A DNA stretch of 64,000 nucleotides from Tethya wilhelma (lineage: Eukaryota; Porifera; Demospongiae; Tethyida; Tethyidae), in assembly GCA_964030475.1 (NCBI GenBank), contig CAXIPT010000009.1:3702463-3766462 (forward strand), in the 5' to 3' direction. Shown here piece by piece: positions 10,621-21,516 of the stretch. Below the pieces are notes generated by a model that was not told the DNA's origin, ran no database searches, and saw only the letters and a list, made by a program, of their open reading frames with translations. How positions within the stretch are numbered: the first letter of the stretch is position 1; each line of letters begins with the position of its first letter. The translations under genes were made by a program, and so were the position numbers.

Positions 10621-13600
10621 GGGTAAGTGCAAAAGGTGGACTCTGGACTCTGGACTGGACTCGTGGACTGGACTCTTGGACTGGACTGTGGATTGGACCC
10701 CGAAGCGAGCATGCGCAGTGCGCACTGATCCATCTTGAACATGTGTGCACGTGTAGAGTAGTCTGGGCCTGTCTTGTAGATCGTCATGGAGAAATCTGAA
10801 CCAATCGTCATCTCAGTCTTCTGACTCTGACTCTGATACAGAAGTTTTAACAACAGATGGGGAGTTGACTTTTACTCCTACAAAGAAGTAAGAGTAGTTC
10901 CTTTATTGAAATGTGGGTACACGTGCTGAATTCATTAAGCCGCTACTTTTTCTATGTATTGTTAAGGTTTTGCAAGGACTCCCGGCGATGAAAGTGATGA
11001 AGAACCATCTAGCTCCTTCTATGCTTAGTAGCAGTAGGACTAAGCCTAGCTGTTGCAAAAAGTAAGCTTGTTTCATGAGGGAATGGATGAGTTGTTATAA
11101 TATTATGCGTAATTATAATGTTATCCAAATTATTAACAATCATTGATTGGTGTGAGTCACGCCCACTGAATGGTAAATGGCCTTATCGTAAGTGTATTGC
11201 CAAATGGCTGAATGTTACCTTTCCAGGACAGATCATTTTCAGCATCTCTATGGTGAGTTCTTCCTTGAAGTGCTGATAAAAGTTGCCGCTTAATATTTGC
11301 AATAATTTTGGTGCTCCATTTTTCTATGGCAAACATAGAGAGCATACTTTTTTAACCAATGAGACATGTCTCACCTGCTTGCATAGCTAAACATTCATGC
11401 TGAAATTATCTTTTAGCGTGTAGTTGCCCAAAATTAATTGTTGTTCTGTTCTCATTTATGATTAAATATGAGTCTGGGGAGTCTTCTGTTGAGCTGTACC
11501 ACAATGATATAGAAATGCCTATATATTCAAGAGAAAAGTCTGGGTACGCTGTTAGTGACTTAGTTAACACCCTCATGAAGTCTGACATGCAGTGTCACAA
11601 AGTGTGCACTGTTCAACCCCTTGGAGTGTCTGAAAATGCCACATTTGTGGTAGATGTAGAAGTGGTAGATCTACAGGACCTGAAAGCAGATGATCTCGGT
11701 TCATGGCATGCGACAGGAACTAAGAAGTCGTACTTTCGATTTTCTGCATCTGGGGAGCTTCTTATGTCTCAGAAGTATCCGCACAGTAGACTCACGGAGT
11801 ATTATGTCCTTTCTCGTCGCTACTACATACACAAGTCTTATGATAAGTACCATCATCTAATTGCTGACATACGAGGTAAATGAGATATTATGCAAGAGTT
11901 TGAGCACATAATATTCTGTTTATTTATGTAATCAAGAGTGTATTAAGATGTAATGTGCACATGTAAAAGTTGAGAGTGGTCTAAGTGTGACTGTGTGTGG
12001 ACAGGCAGTGCTTGTGTATACCCATGCATTTAGTGTATGACATAATCTAGTTACCTTTTAGTAATCCATTAATAAGTTTTCCCCTCAAATATATAATTAT
12101 ACCTACTGTATATGTATACAATGTTTATGTATATGGTCCAGGTATATATGTAAGTATGGGTTCATGTATCTTGCCAAATTATTTTCTCGATACAGATACC
12201 AAGGGTTGCCTCAACAATTAAGTATGCATTAGTTCAATATTGGTTTGATGGACCTCAAATTGAGGTAAAACCTAAACCTCATGGAAATTCAAAGTGCTCA
12301 AGGCCATATTTTCGTACTGCTGACTCTGCCAAGGTTCGCCACAAAGAAATTGCTTCAAGTCACACTCCAAAATCTGCTTTACAGATAGCAACACAGGAAC
12401 ATGGAGGAGAACTTGAAGTAAAGAGTCTAAATGTTTTACCTCGTAACATACAGCAGCTCAAAAACTACCGTCGGAGTGGAAAGCAAAGAGACAACAATGT
12501 GTTGTACAGTGTTATGCTTCAGTGTAAGGTGGTTGAAGGCAAGGACGATGCTTTTGTCCGAGATGTAAAGGCAGCTCCAGAGCCTCAGTGTGTTCTGTTT
12601 ACTGACTGGCAGCTTTCAGACTTGGAACGTTTTGTCACAGACCCAAGAGAATACTCTGTTCTTTCAGCAGATACTATAATTTGGGAGAATTCTATGTAAC
12701 ACCTACCAGTTATCAGCATCTCCTGCTAGAGGATGTTACATCAGGAAAGCATCCAACATTTGTTGGACCAATTCTTGTTCACCAGCGAAAGAATTTCTCA
12801 GCGTTTAACTACTTTACTAGTACGCTAGTTGGTCACAGCAAGAAACTGAGAAATGTATGTGCCTTTGGGACTGACGGTGACCAGGCTCTTATCGATGCTT
12901 TTGCACATAACTTCCCAGGTGCAAAACAATTACGATGCTTCATCCATTTGAAGCGAAACATATCTGAGAAGTTAAAGGATAGAGGTATTCCAAGTGGTGT
13001 TGCGGACGAATTTATTGCAGATATTTTTGGGAAAAGAAGAGGGAACACATACGAAGAGGGTCTAGTAGATTCTGAAGATGAATCAGATTTCAATAGTGGC
13101 TTGGAGACATGCAGAGAGGCTTGGAACCTGCGAGAGAGTCCATACATTCGTGATAATCAACTGTCATTTTTTGACTATTTTGTGAAGTTTTATGCAGAAA
13201 CCGTTCGTCATTGTATGCTGAAGGATCTACGAATTGCTGCTGGGCTCGGTAATCCACCTGCAATTTTCACAACTAACAGCTGTGAGAGTATCAATGCTGT
13301 TGTTAAGAGGAAGGTCAATTTTAAGGAAACAGAGTGGCCTGAATTCAATACTGAAGCTAAACAAATAGTTAGTGCACAACGAGATGAGACCATTCGGGCC
13401 TTATCAGGACGAGGGTGCTATAGACTATGCAAGCCATATCAACATCTTCAGATAGACCCACGCAAATGGGTTCAAATGACACCTGAACAGAGAAAAGCAC
13501 ATGCATGTAAAGCGCTTTGATTCTGTTGCTGTGCGAGTGACATCCAAACAATTCTCAATAGTTTCCAGTCAACAATCCACTTCAAAAGTCATTGATGCTG

Positions 13601-15122
13601 CCCCCACACTAGTTTCCAGTGGCCAACCTGCAGCAACACCTTCTGCTCTGCAGACTGCATGTGTTGTGGGACAGCTTTCCATGACCATTTCAGCAGAGGA
13701 ATCCGGCATTCAGTCATTAGCATTTGAAACTGTTAGTGGTATCTGGAAGAAGGCAGAAGAATATTTGAATGCAGAAAATGACATTGTACCAGCACCTGGA
13801 AGCAGTAAGTCGATGATGGTTGCTTCAAGGTCATCAAATGTCCCGCATTTCATATGTGCTGGAGATAATGGTCAATACTCCTGTGACAATAATTGCTTGC
13901 AGTGGAAGTCTTCAAAAATTTGTGCCCACACAGTTTCTGTAGCAGAGAGGAATAATGACCTCCTTCCTTTCTTATTGTGGTACAATGCTACAAACCAAGA
14001 GCCCAACATAACAACACTGTCTATGAGCGGACTTCCATCTGGTCGAGGAAGAAAAGGAGGTGTTCCAAAGAGGAAGAGAAATACTAGTAAATTTTATCCT
14101 CCGGAAGTAGTAGCTCAACGTGCAGCAACTCTGTCTCCAGTTGCAGTAACACCACCAGGAATCACCTTGCATAACACTCATTCTACTACTATTCATACCT
14201 CGGTACCTACGTCTACCCTAGGCCTAGGTGAACCTCATACGAACTCTCCTCATTCCACGGTTCCTAACAGTTTCAGTCATACAACTGGTGTCACAGACTA
14301 CTTGAGGCCTTCCACAACAACTGCGAGTTCACATTGTCTTCTCACTACCAGACCTTCCACTCTCTCTATGAGACTTAATTAGACCTGGTGCTCTTCAATC
14401 TCCCACTTTTCTTGCCAGTGCTAGTGGTGGCAACTGTCAACCTTTGGCTCGTGTTAGATCTACTCCCAGTACAGCAAATTGTCAATCTTTCCCCTTTATT
14501 ACATATTCTTCAGTATCTACATCATTCGCTTCATCCCAGTCTATTACATCTTCAAATGTAAGCTCTGTTGGATGTAATATATCTCAAAATCAAACACTAA
14601 TGTTTAACCCTGATCATCTTCATGTACACACTCTGGAAAACAACACCAACCCATTCTTCGTGCGTTTTATTCAAGGAAACATTAGAATATGTCAAGGCTG
14701 TCGGTCGTCTTTGCGTTCTCTAGATGGTGGTATCCTTAGCCCTCCATTTGACTTAGCAATTGCACGCTTTGAAAAAAGGTCATATCGTGATAAGAACGGA
14801 GAGCTTAAAACTCCTAGCCGTGAACAGGCTGTTCACTACCACCTACAAGTTGGATGTGTGCGGGCTGTGTCACCATTGTTCATTTTGTAATTCCTCAAGA
14901 TGTTAGAGCATCTTTAACAGTGACGCATAAAGAATACCTTCATCTTATGTTTGATATTGTGGTGTAACTTATATTGTACATTTACAACAGTGTTTTGTTA
15001 TATGATTTATGCCATTCAATTTAACATACAATTATGCTCGTGTTTGCTAAAGCTGCGAGTCCACAGTCCAGTCCACAAGTCCAGTCCATGCAGAGTCCAG
15101 AATCCACCTTTTGCACTTACCC
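10621..15122 (+). mobile_element. Mutator-like transposon MULE-1, 4.5 kb, with 9-bp target duplication
   Basis: Terminal inverted repeats begin GGGTAAGTGCAAAAGGTGGA at 10621 and end with the reverse complement at 15122. They extend about 60-70 bp with internal TGGACTGGAC sub-repeats. The flanking 9-bp duplication is TACGTACTA at 10612-10620 and 15123-15131; empty copies of the host element read TATACGTACTACCG. A 9-bp duplication, long TIRs and a DDE/SWIM transposase are the MULE hallmarks. The clean ends suggest a fairly recent insertion, although the transposase frame is broken. Confidence 0.9.
10786..14890 (+). pseudogene. MULE-1 transposase, frameshifted
   Basis: Coding segments: 10786-10887 (ATG; a PIVIS core then an acidic SDSDSD run), about 11416-11875, about 12196-12690, 12681-13515, 13505-14382 and 14444-14890. 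The MULE DDE domain is in the fourth (FVGPILVHQRKNFSAF, FGTDGDQALIDAF, LRCFIHLKRNI). A SWIM finger follows (SCDNNCLQW then ICAHT, near 13880-13940), then a basic linker and a C-terminal CQGC motif. Frame changes of one base near 10815, 12685, 13512 and 14385 cannot be explained by introns I can see, so this copy is either defective or contains sequencing errors. Function when intact: DNA transposition. Confidence 0.8.
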
Positions 15123-15645
15123 TACGTACTACCGTACGTATGATAGATGAAGTTTATCAGGTGAGCCTCAACAGTATCGCATACCTGGTTCAAATTCTTG
15201 CCAATCTTATCACTTGGCTAAATAGTGGAATAAAGTATAGCAGGCAGGATTAGATTATACTGCCCATGACTTGAACACAAAAAAAATGAAGTAGTCATGT
15301 GCCCGAAATTGAGACATGCCTTGTTCCAATACTTTTTATAGCACTGCCCATTCCTACACTGCTAATTTTTTAAAATTTTTGCTACTTGTTCATTCACTTT
15401 TTTCAACACTACAGTGTGAAGACTGCCGTTAGAGACTAGTTAGTCCCTACAAAAAGCTTGAGTAGCAGCTACATGCTACAGCTGAATGCTAGAGTAACTA
15501 ATGCGCGTTCAATGACACGTGGATAAATAATGAATGACCTTTGAACTCTACCTAGGAAAATTGCTACGTTGAAGTACATGAATTTATATGCTAGCTATCT
15601 ATAGTTTTTGTTTAGGCTTATTTGTGATGAAAACGAGTATCAAGG

Positions 15646-15755
15646 GGGTCATGTAGGATATCCGACTCTAGGGCTAAGGCTAGGGCTAGGGCTAGTGCTA
15701 GGGCTAGGGCTAGGGCTAGGGCTAGGGCTAGGGAGTCGGATATCCTACATGATCC
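15646..15755. mobile_element. 110-bp foldback insertion with TAGGGC hexamer core
   Basis: Inverted ends GGGTCATGTAGGATATCCG and its near-perfect reverse complement enclose about eleven TAGGGC-type hexamers (15670-15732). It is flanked by an 8-bp duplication TATCAAGG (15638-15645 and 15756-15763). Other copies of the host element have no insertion here. Confidence 0.8.
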
Positions 15756-15931
15756 TATCAAGGAACACAGTTCCCTTGAAAAGGACTTACCTAGTGCTGT
15801 CAAAGTTGGCTCCACACTTTCTGGTTCTCTGGAAACTGTGTTCAAGTAAGTCAGTCAGTACGTAAGTACGTTAGGAGAACAAAAATGGCACTATTGTGGC
15901 TTCCCACTAGCGCTCTCTACGAGTGCCTGTC

Positions 15932-16662
15932 ACTGGAATTTTGGTCCTGATAATTTTGGTCCCCCGGACCAAAATTTGCATGAAAAATTTGGTCCAGGAC
16001 CATTATTTTCAGAAATTACCTTGAAAATTTTGGTCCCCCCCTGATAAATTTGGTCCGGGGTTACAAGACCAAAATTTTTGATCAAATAAAAAATGGTCCA
16101 GGATCGAAAATTTTACATGACATAATGCCAAGTATTTTGGCCCCCCTACATAACTATAGTTTCAATCATTGCAGTGCAGTAGCAGCATTGTTTCCCTCAA
16201 CAGCTGAGCAATGTCATATACATACAAACTTGATAATCAGTTGAGATGCAAAAGATAATAATTATTGTAATGACAAAAATAAATTAAGTAATTTGTATTG
16301 ACAAAAATAAATTATTGCTGAGCACAACAATTGCAATCCCATACTTTACGATTTCTTTTATAGCGATTTCTTCTATAGCCTCGCTTCGCTCGGAATTAGG
16401 ACGCCCGGTCGTGCCGGTACATGGGACTCTAGCTAGCTCAGCCAGGCTCTGGAGTCTATCTCTGTAAAAGACTGTTTCTAGAGCCTATAGGCAAGTTTAT
16501 TTTATAAGAGTGAATGGATGTTCAACCTTTTAGCAAGCTACTTTTCGGTGACTTTCTTCCTGGACCGCAATTTTTAAGGGGGGACCAAATTTGTTGCAAA
16601 TTTTGGTCCACCCGGACCGAAATTTTTGCCGGACCAAAATTTTCTTGACATGCCCAGTGAAG
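15932..16662. mobile_element. Non-autonomous element with TTTTGGTCC sub-repeats
   Basis: The ends are TGTCACTGGAATTTTGG and the reverse complement of CCAAAATTTTCTTGACA, with TGCC on both sides as a possible 4-bp target duplication. Both ends hold many AAATTTTGGTCC units in both orientations. A related element occupies 23850-24973. Confidence 0.7.
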
Positions 16663-16956
16663 TTTCTGTGAGCTTCAGGCCTTGCATGCAGTTGGTAATC
16701 TGTTGGGGAGAGCCTTTGAGCAAGTTTGAGGGCTTAATTTTGTTTTGCTAGATTTTTATGGGGATAAACATTAAATTTTTGTATTGGGTCTATGAGACAT
16801 GTGGCCCATTCCTACTATACTACTACCGTACGTATGATTAAGCATAATAGACAACTTGAGAAGCATAATAGGCAGATTTTGAAGCATAACTGATTGGGCC
16901 ATTCTTTGAGCATAAAGAAACAAAAACAGGCAGAGTCTTGAGCATAAGGCCACTCA

Positions 16957-17827
16957 TAATCGCTTTGTTGTTTCCCGTCCAACGCCCGCATGAAATTTTT
17001 GGGGGCAAAATTTTTACCATTCTATTAAACCGAAAAAATTCAATATTTCTTAAGCGACGCATGCGCGGTAGTAGTTTGGCTCCTTTTTTTGTGTGTGCAT
17101 GTGATGGCTACATGGCTACATGGCTACATGGCTACTCTTGTGAACGTGTCAATTTTCGACTCAAGTTGCACAAAGACTCTCAGACTGGTTCCCTGGAGTG
17201 TTCACTGTCTAGAAGACGAAAGGATCACACTAAGTGGATGTTTTGAGGTGGTGGTAGGTAGGAGTAGCGTATCAATTCAGGACCATCTAAGGGATCACTT
17301 TCTAGAAGAAGCACGCGTTGGGACTTCAAAAGACTCTTTAGATGCTGTGAGCGATACAGGTATGTTGGAGAGACGAGAGAATGCTATACCTATGATATTA
17401 ACACGGTCTCACAATTGGGCTGTGCATGTGTTGGGTTGACATGAGTATATATAAAAATTCAGGTATCAACTTGAAGATCTTAGTCGCTTCATTTGGCAAG
17501 TATTTGAAGTACTATGTGAAGAAAGATTGTACTCAACCACCTACCTCTAGTCTGCCCAATGCATTCCATGTGTTGATGACCTCTCAACTTCCCTCAATGT
17601 GAAGACTGCAACAAACCGATAATGAAGAGAAAGAAGTCTAAAAATTAACAATTTTTGTTTACTACATTGCTATCTAACTGTGTCTGTGTAGTTTTTTTTA
17701 GTTTTCAATGAACTTCCTGTTTGTGGTCAACTTTGTATGACATCACTTCCATAATGGAATAATGAATAATATACCGCCCGCCCGCTTGAGCTGAATCGCT
17801 AGAACTGGACGGGAAACAACAAAGCTA
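16957..17827. mobile_element. Element with TIR GCTTTGTTGTTTCCCGTCC
   Basis: The left end (about 16957) carries GCTTTGTTGTTTCCCGTCCA and the right end (about 17800-17827) its reverse complement. The flanks on both sides (GACAACTTG, CAGAGTCTTGAGCATAA, GGCCACT) are related to 18285-18400, so the element may sit in an older duplicated repeat. It includes a four-unit GGCTACAT tract at 17104-17135. A frame at 17089-17439 shows no recognisable domain. Confidence 0.5.
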
Positions 17828-17865
17828 TTAACAGTGGCCTAATCCATCAAGGCCTATATAATATC

Positions 17866-18290
17866 GTATGTCGTATGTCGCATTTCGTATGTTATATGTC
17901 GTATGTCGCATGTCGTATGTTGCATGTCGTATGTTGCATGTCGCATGTCGCATGTCGCATGTCACATGTTGCATGTTGCATGTTGGTAGGTATTTGCCGT
18001 ATGGTAGTAATAAGCATTAAGGCCATCATCATACACTATGCAAGATTGTTGCATGCAACACATTGCATGCAATATGTTGCACAGTGTATATATATGTTGC
18101 CAAAAACTATTGCATGCAACATGTTGCAAGGTGTTGCACGAAGTGAAAGGCCTTCAACTTCATGCAACATGTTGCATGAAACATTTGAAGATAATTATTA
18201 CATAATCAAAACCAACATACACAGTGCAACATTGTTGCACGCAAGTTGCATCAATGTTGCATGAAAATGTTGCATAGTGTATGACCACTT
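17866..18290. repeat. Short tandem GCATGTCGTATGT-type array and ATGTTGCA palindromes
   Basis: 17866-17985 is an array of 5/10-mers (GTATGTCGCATGTC variants, with CG decaying to TG and CA). 18040-18290 has scattered CAACATGTTGCATGCAACA-like palindromes. Any reading frame here is repeat-derived. Confidence 0.7.
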
Positions 18291-18399
18291 TAATAGACAA
18301 CTTGCATAATAGGCAGATCATGTTGGAACAAAATTGGGCCATTCTTTGAGCACAAAAGAAAAGAAAAATATAAGCAGAGTTTTGAGCATGCATAATCTA

Positions 18400-19060
18400 T
18401 ATATCAAGGCCTATACTCAAGGATCACTTTATAGGTTTATATAGGGCTGTCTAAGTGCAGGTAATATATAATTGATCATAATATTATTATGTTGCAGTAC
18501 ACTGTCAACTTTTAACTGCAAAAAATACTGTCCTACAAGTCATATAATAATTATTGCTGCTGCATGTACTTTCAAATTTTGCCCTTTAAAATGGCAGTGT
18601 TAATAACACATGTACTGCTTCTAACTTCTAACTTACTTCATTTGCATAGGTTCTATTCATAAATGTACCTGCTGTATGTATATCATTAGTGCATGATCAA
18701 ATCAAGCATTACAGTATAGCTACAAATAATATACATGCATTCTTACACAAATTAATGTATAGTCCATAATTATACATAAATTATGTCAAAGATTAAAAAT
18801 ATAAGGACATATTTATAGCTACAGTGACGTTATTATTTCGATGTAATTCTTATAGTCTCAAAAATCAATTTGTAATTCCTCTAGCTAGCACTGAGAACAA
18901 AATAAAACAAAACATCTACTCGGCATGTAAAGTGACACTATATCCTTTTCAACAGTACATTACATGTTACACTTGAGCTATTCCCACCAGTATTTTATAG
19001 ACTATAGTGTTTTTATTATCACAAAAATCATATAACCTGCATGTTCACTAGATCCTACTT
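18400..19060. other. AT-rich intergenic, 3' of TRAF-like gene
   Basis: No reading frame, foldback or RNA gene recognised. It probably includes the 3' UTR of the minus-strand gene ending at 19061. Confidence 0.4.
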
Positions 19061-20365
19061 TCAACAGTGATGTGCTTTAAGAACCAGTGTGACAACACAA
19101 TACCTATAGTAATCACCATCAAAATCTGGTGGCATTGGTACTCTTCCTATCTCTCGTCCTTCTCTCGAGGTTTGACCTTGAGGATTAGAACACTTTCCAC
19201 AAAGTTTGATGTTAGAATCAAATTTTGTGTAACTTCCACGGTGCTGTACAAGAGGTTTGTGTGTTGTACGTTGTACGCATTGTTCTTCAACGTTAATTTC
19301 AAATTGACCATTCAAATCTCCCCGTAAAAGTAAAAAAGACAGTGTGCTACTTTTGTTGATTTTTGAATCAGCAGAGTTTACTGCTAAGTAGATCACTATG
19401 TTGTGTATAGCAAAGGGAGGGCTAACAGGATTTTTGAAATCGCAAGAGGTAGGAAAGCGAAATTTTAGATATTCTCCTTCATTTTCCATATAGAATGTAC
19501 TATTGTGGAGGATTTTGGCTGATCGATCAAGAAGCTCAGATGCTTTTGGGACAGTTTGTCGTGTGTGTTCGATCTGTGTCCCAATTGTCAACCTAAGTGA
19601 CTGTTCCCATACTTTTAGGTTTTTGTAAGCTTTGTATGTCATATCTAAATGCTCCTTTGTATTAGACTGAAGATGACTTTTTAACTCTTCTCGAAGCAAA
19701 TCTTGAGTACACCCTACTTCTTGAAATAAACACGGGACATTTTCTTTTGGACAATCTTCCTTATGCTTTTTCAAATCTTTGCGCTTCAAATGTGAAATAC
19801 CACAATTCTTTGGGCACCTAATGGGATACTCGGAGCATTCATTGGGATGCCATTTTTCTAGATAGTAATATGGTAATTGCTGTTTACAATACTTGCATGT
19901 GGATATTCGCCTTTTGCACTCATTTTCTGTGTGGTGACTCAAATCTTTACGAAGGAATTTGCCCCTACATTCTTCATTAGGGCATTCAACTCTTTCATAA
20001 ACACACCCATTTGTATTTCTAACAGAAAGGTGGTTCTGACGCTCCTTGAATTTCATGGTTAGTGTGCAACCATTGCTTTTATTTGGACAATAAATATCAA
20101 GCTCATCTATTTCCGCTTTTATTGGATCGTAGGGTACATGCATGAAGTTTTCACTGTGGCAGTTGGGACAAATTTTGGTTTCTTGTCCTTCAGATGCTTT
20201 TTCAACACATGATAGGCACACATGCTTACAACAGCAGGTAGTATATTGTGGATCAATAAGTAGCCTTCGACATGCACAACACTTAAACCTGTCTGGGAGG
20301 TCCTTGACAAATTTAATCTGCCGCTGGGGTTTGCTTACGGATTTGGGTTGTTCAATTATTTCCAA
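19061..20365 (-). CDS. TRAF-like protein: RING finger, TRAF zinc fingers, degenerate MATH
   Basis: The ~434-residue product resembles TRAF adaptors and E3 ligases that act in the cytoplasm below TNF/Toll-type receptors. An N-terminal RING-like finger reads CCACRRLLIDPQYTTCCCKH then CLSCVEK and CPNC (residues ~29-70). Four TRAF-type zinc-finger repeats follow (residues ~90-235, with RKDL..H motifs). Residues ~285-430 look like a weak MATH/TRAF-C fold (NPVSPPFAIHNIVIYL, then LSFLLLRGDLNGQFE). The open frame has no ATG at its 5' end (it reads TTG at 20365). A TGCAG acceptor lies at about 20383, so the start codon is probably in an upstream exon. The main body is a single exon. Confidence 0.8.
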   Translation of the reverse strand: MEIIEQPKSVSKPQRQIKFVKDLPDRFKCCACRRLLIDPQYTTCCCKHVCLSCVEKASEGQETKICPNCHSENFMHVPYDPIKAEIDELDIYCPNKSNGCTLTMKFKERQNHLSVRNTNGCVYERVECPNEECRGKFLRKDLSHHTENECKRRISTCKYCKQQLPYYYLEKWHPNECSEYPIRCPKNCGISHLKRKDLKKHKEDCPKENVPCLFQEVGCTQDLLREELKSHLQSNTKEHLDMTYKAYKNLKVWEQSLRLTIGTQIEHTRQTVPKASELLDRSAKILHNSTFYMENEGEYLKFRFPTSCDFKNPVSPPFAIHNIVIYLAVNSADSKINKSSTLSFLLLRGDLNGQFEINVEEQCVQRTTHKPLVQHRGSYTKFDSNIKLCGKCSNPQGQTSREGREIGRVPMPPDFDGDYYRYCVVTLVLKAHHC

Positions 20366-20400
20366 TCTTGGCTTTAACTGCTGCAGTCCTCCACCGCCTA

Positions 20401-20433
<33 letters not shown>

Positions 20434-20509
20434 GTGTCTTGTGAGGATGGTGAAATATTCCGTGATAATCACATACGTCACAGTATCATATTATAAGCAA
20501 AGTTTTGTC

Positions 20510-20541
<32 letters not shown>
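20401..20541. repeat. Two (TG)n microsatellites
   Basis: 20401-20443 and 20512-20541 are TG runs flanking a short unique stretch immediately 5' of the TRAF-like coding exon. Confidence 0.9.
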
Positions 20542-20544
<3 letters not shown>

Positions 20545-20639
20545 CGGAGGGTCACCGGAAGCAATGCGACCTCGAGCTAAAACGCTACTTTTTCTTTGGA
20601 CTGTGAAAAATGCAAGCTATAAAAAGTGTGCCTAGAGAA

Positions 20640-21516
20640 CTAGCTTAGATAGTACTAGCCTAGGATAGAATCACAGGCGCTACAAGTAAGGCTAACTTTT
20701 TTTGACATCGCTGACAAGGCTCACCAGTGGCGTATGTATCCGACAAAGAAGCGTGATAGAGAAGCCAATCTTTCACAAAAGAAGCGTAGCAAGGGGAGAA
20801 CTTTCGCTTCCCGGAGTCTGCTTCTCTGTCGCTGTACACGAAACACAGCTAGCCAGATAACGAGTTTCTTTGCCAGCTAATCACAAAATGGCGGAAGTCG
20901 GAAAAGGGTCATTTATGATGTCACGTAGTGAGATAAATTGCTGAGCTGGCCAAAGCAAAGTAGCACTAAGCAGTGCATATACACATGCCCCTTTGAGTTT
21001 CCAATTGCTTATGCCAGTATTGATGTGATTGTTGCATGTGTGTTGCTTCAACTGCAAAGGTTGTTCTAAGCCAACTGCATGACCATAGAAGAATATTTAC
21101 TATATACACAATAGCTTTGCTCATCAATTTTATCAGTCTTACGATATTGTTTGAGTAATAAGGAGTGGGCGAGCGAAGCGAGCCCCACTCCTTGTATAGT
21201 TAAAATGTACCTAATGTGCCATATACATCAATAACTAGTAAGTATAGTGACTACATACAGTGAGTTTCAATGCCGCATCTAGTACAGGATTAAAGGAGTG
21301 GGAGCTAGGACTCCAACAATTAACTCTCATGCCTAAACATGCAAGACTGCCTAGCCTTGTTCCCAGGCCTTCTGCGTGCTGCTATAGTATTGATGTTGGA
21401 AATCAGCAATTAGTAGCAAGGAGAGGGCCTGGGGACGAGGCTAAGACTGCCCACACACATTTTTAGCTACTATATACATACATTTGCTGGATGTATAAAA
21501 TCTGACAGTATACCAA
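20640..21516. other. Intergenic between TRAF-like and CARD-like genes
   Basis: It holds a hairpin at about 21160-21202 (GGAGTGGGCGAGCGAAGCGA and its reverse complement) and a TAGCCTCG-family foldback at about 21350-21446. No coding sequence was recognised. 5' exons of the TRAF-like gene may lie here. Confidence 0.4.

Larger units (their letters stand above)
15123..16845 (+). mobile_element. End of R1, then ~1 kb element copy R3 with two insertions
   Basis: 15123-15141 is the terminal hairpin of R1. From 15142 a second copy begins part-way through its foldback region: 15150-15250 matches 44000-44090. It then runs through the right arm and body to the terminal hairpin at about 16845. It is interrupted by a 110-bp insertion (15646-15755) and a 731-bp insertion (15932-16662). 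Confidence 0.7.

Noticed and set aside
15670..15732. TAGGGC array as a telomere or fusion scar
   Set aside because: It is short, lies inside a foldback element with an 8-bp target duplication, and the hexamer is not TTAGGG.
17089..17439. Possible small gene (116 codons)
   Set aside because: It begins in a GGCTACAT tandem tract, lies between terminal inverted repeats, and shows no domain or splice support.
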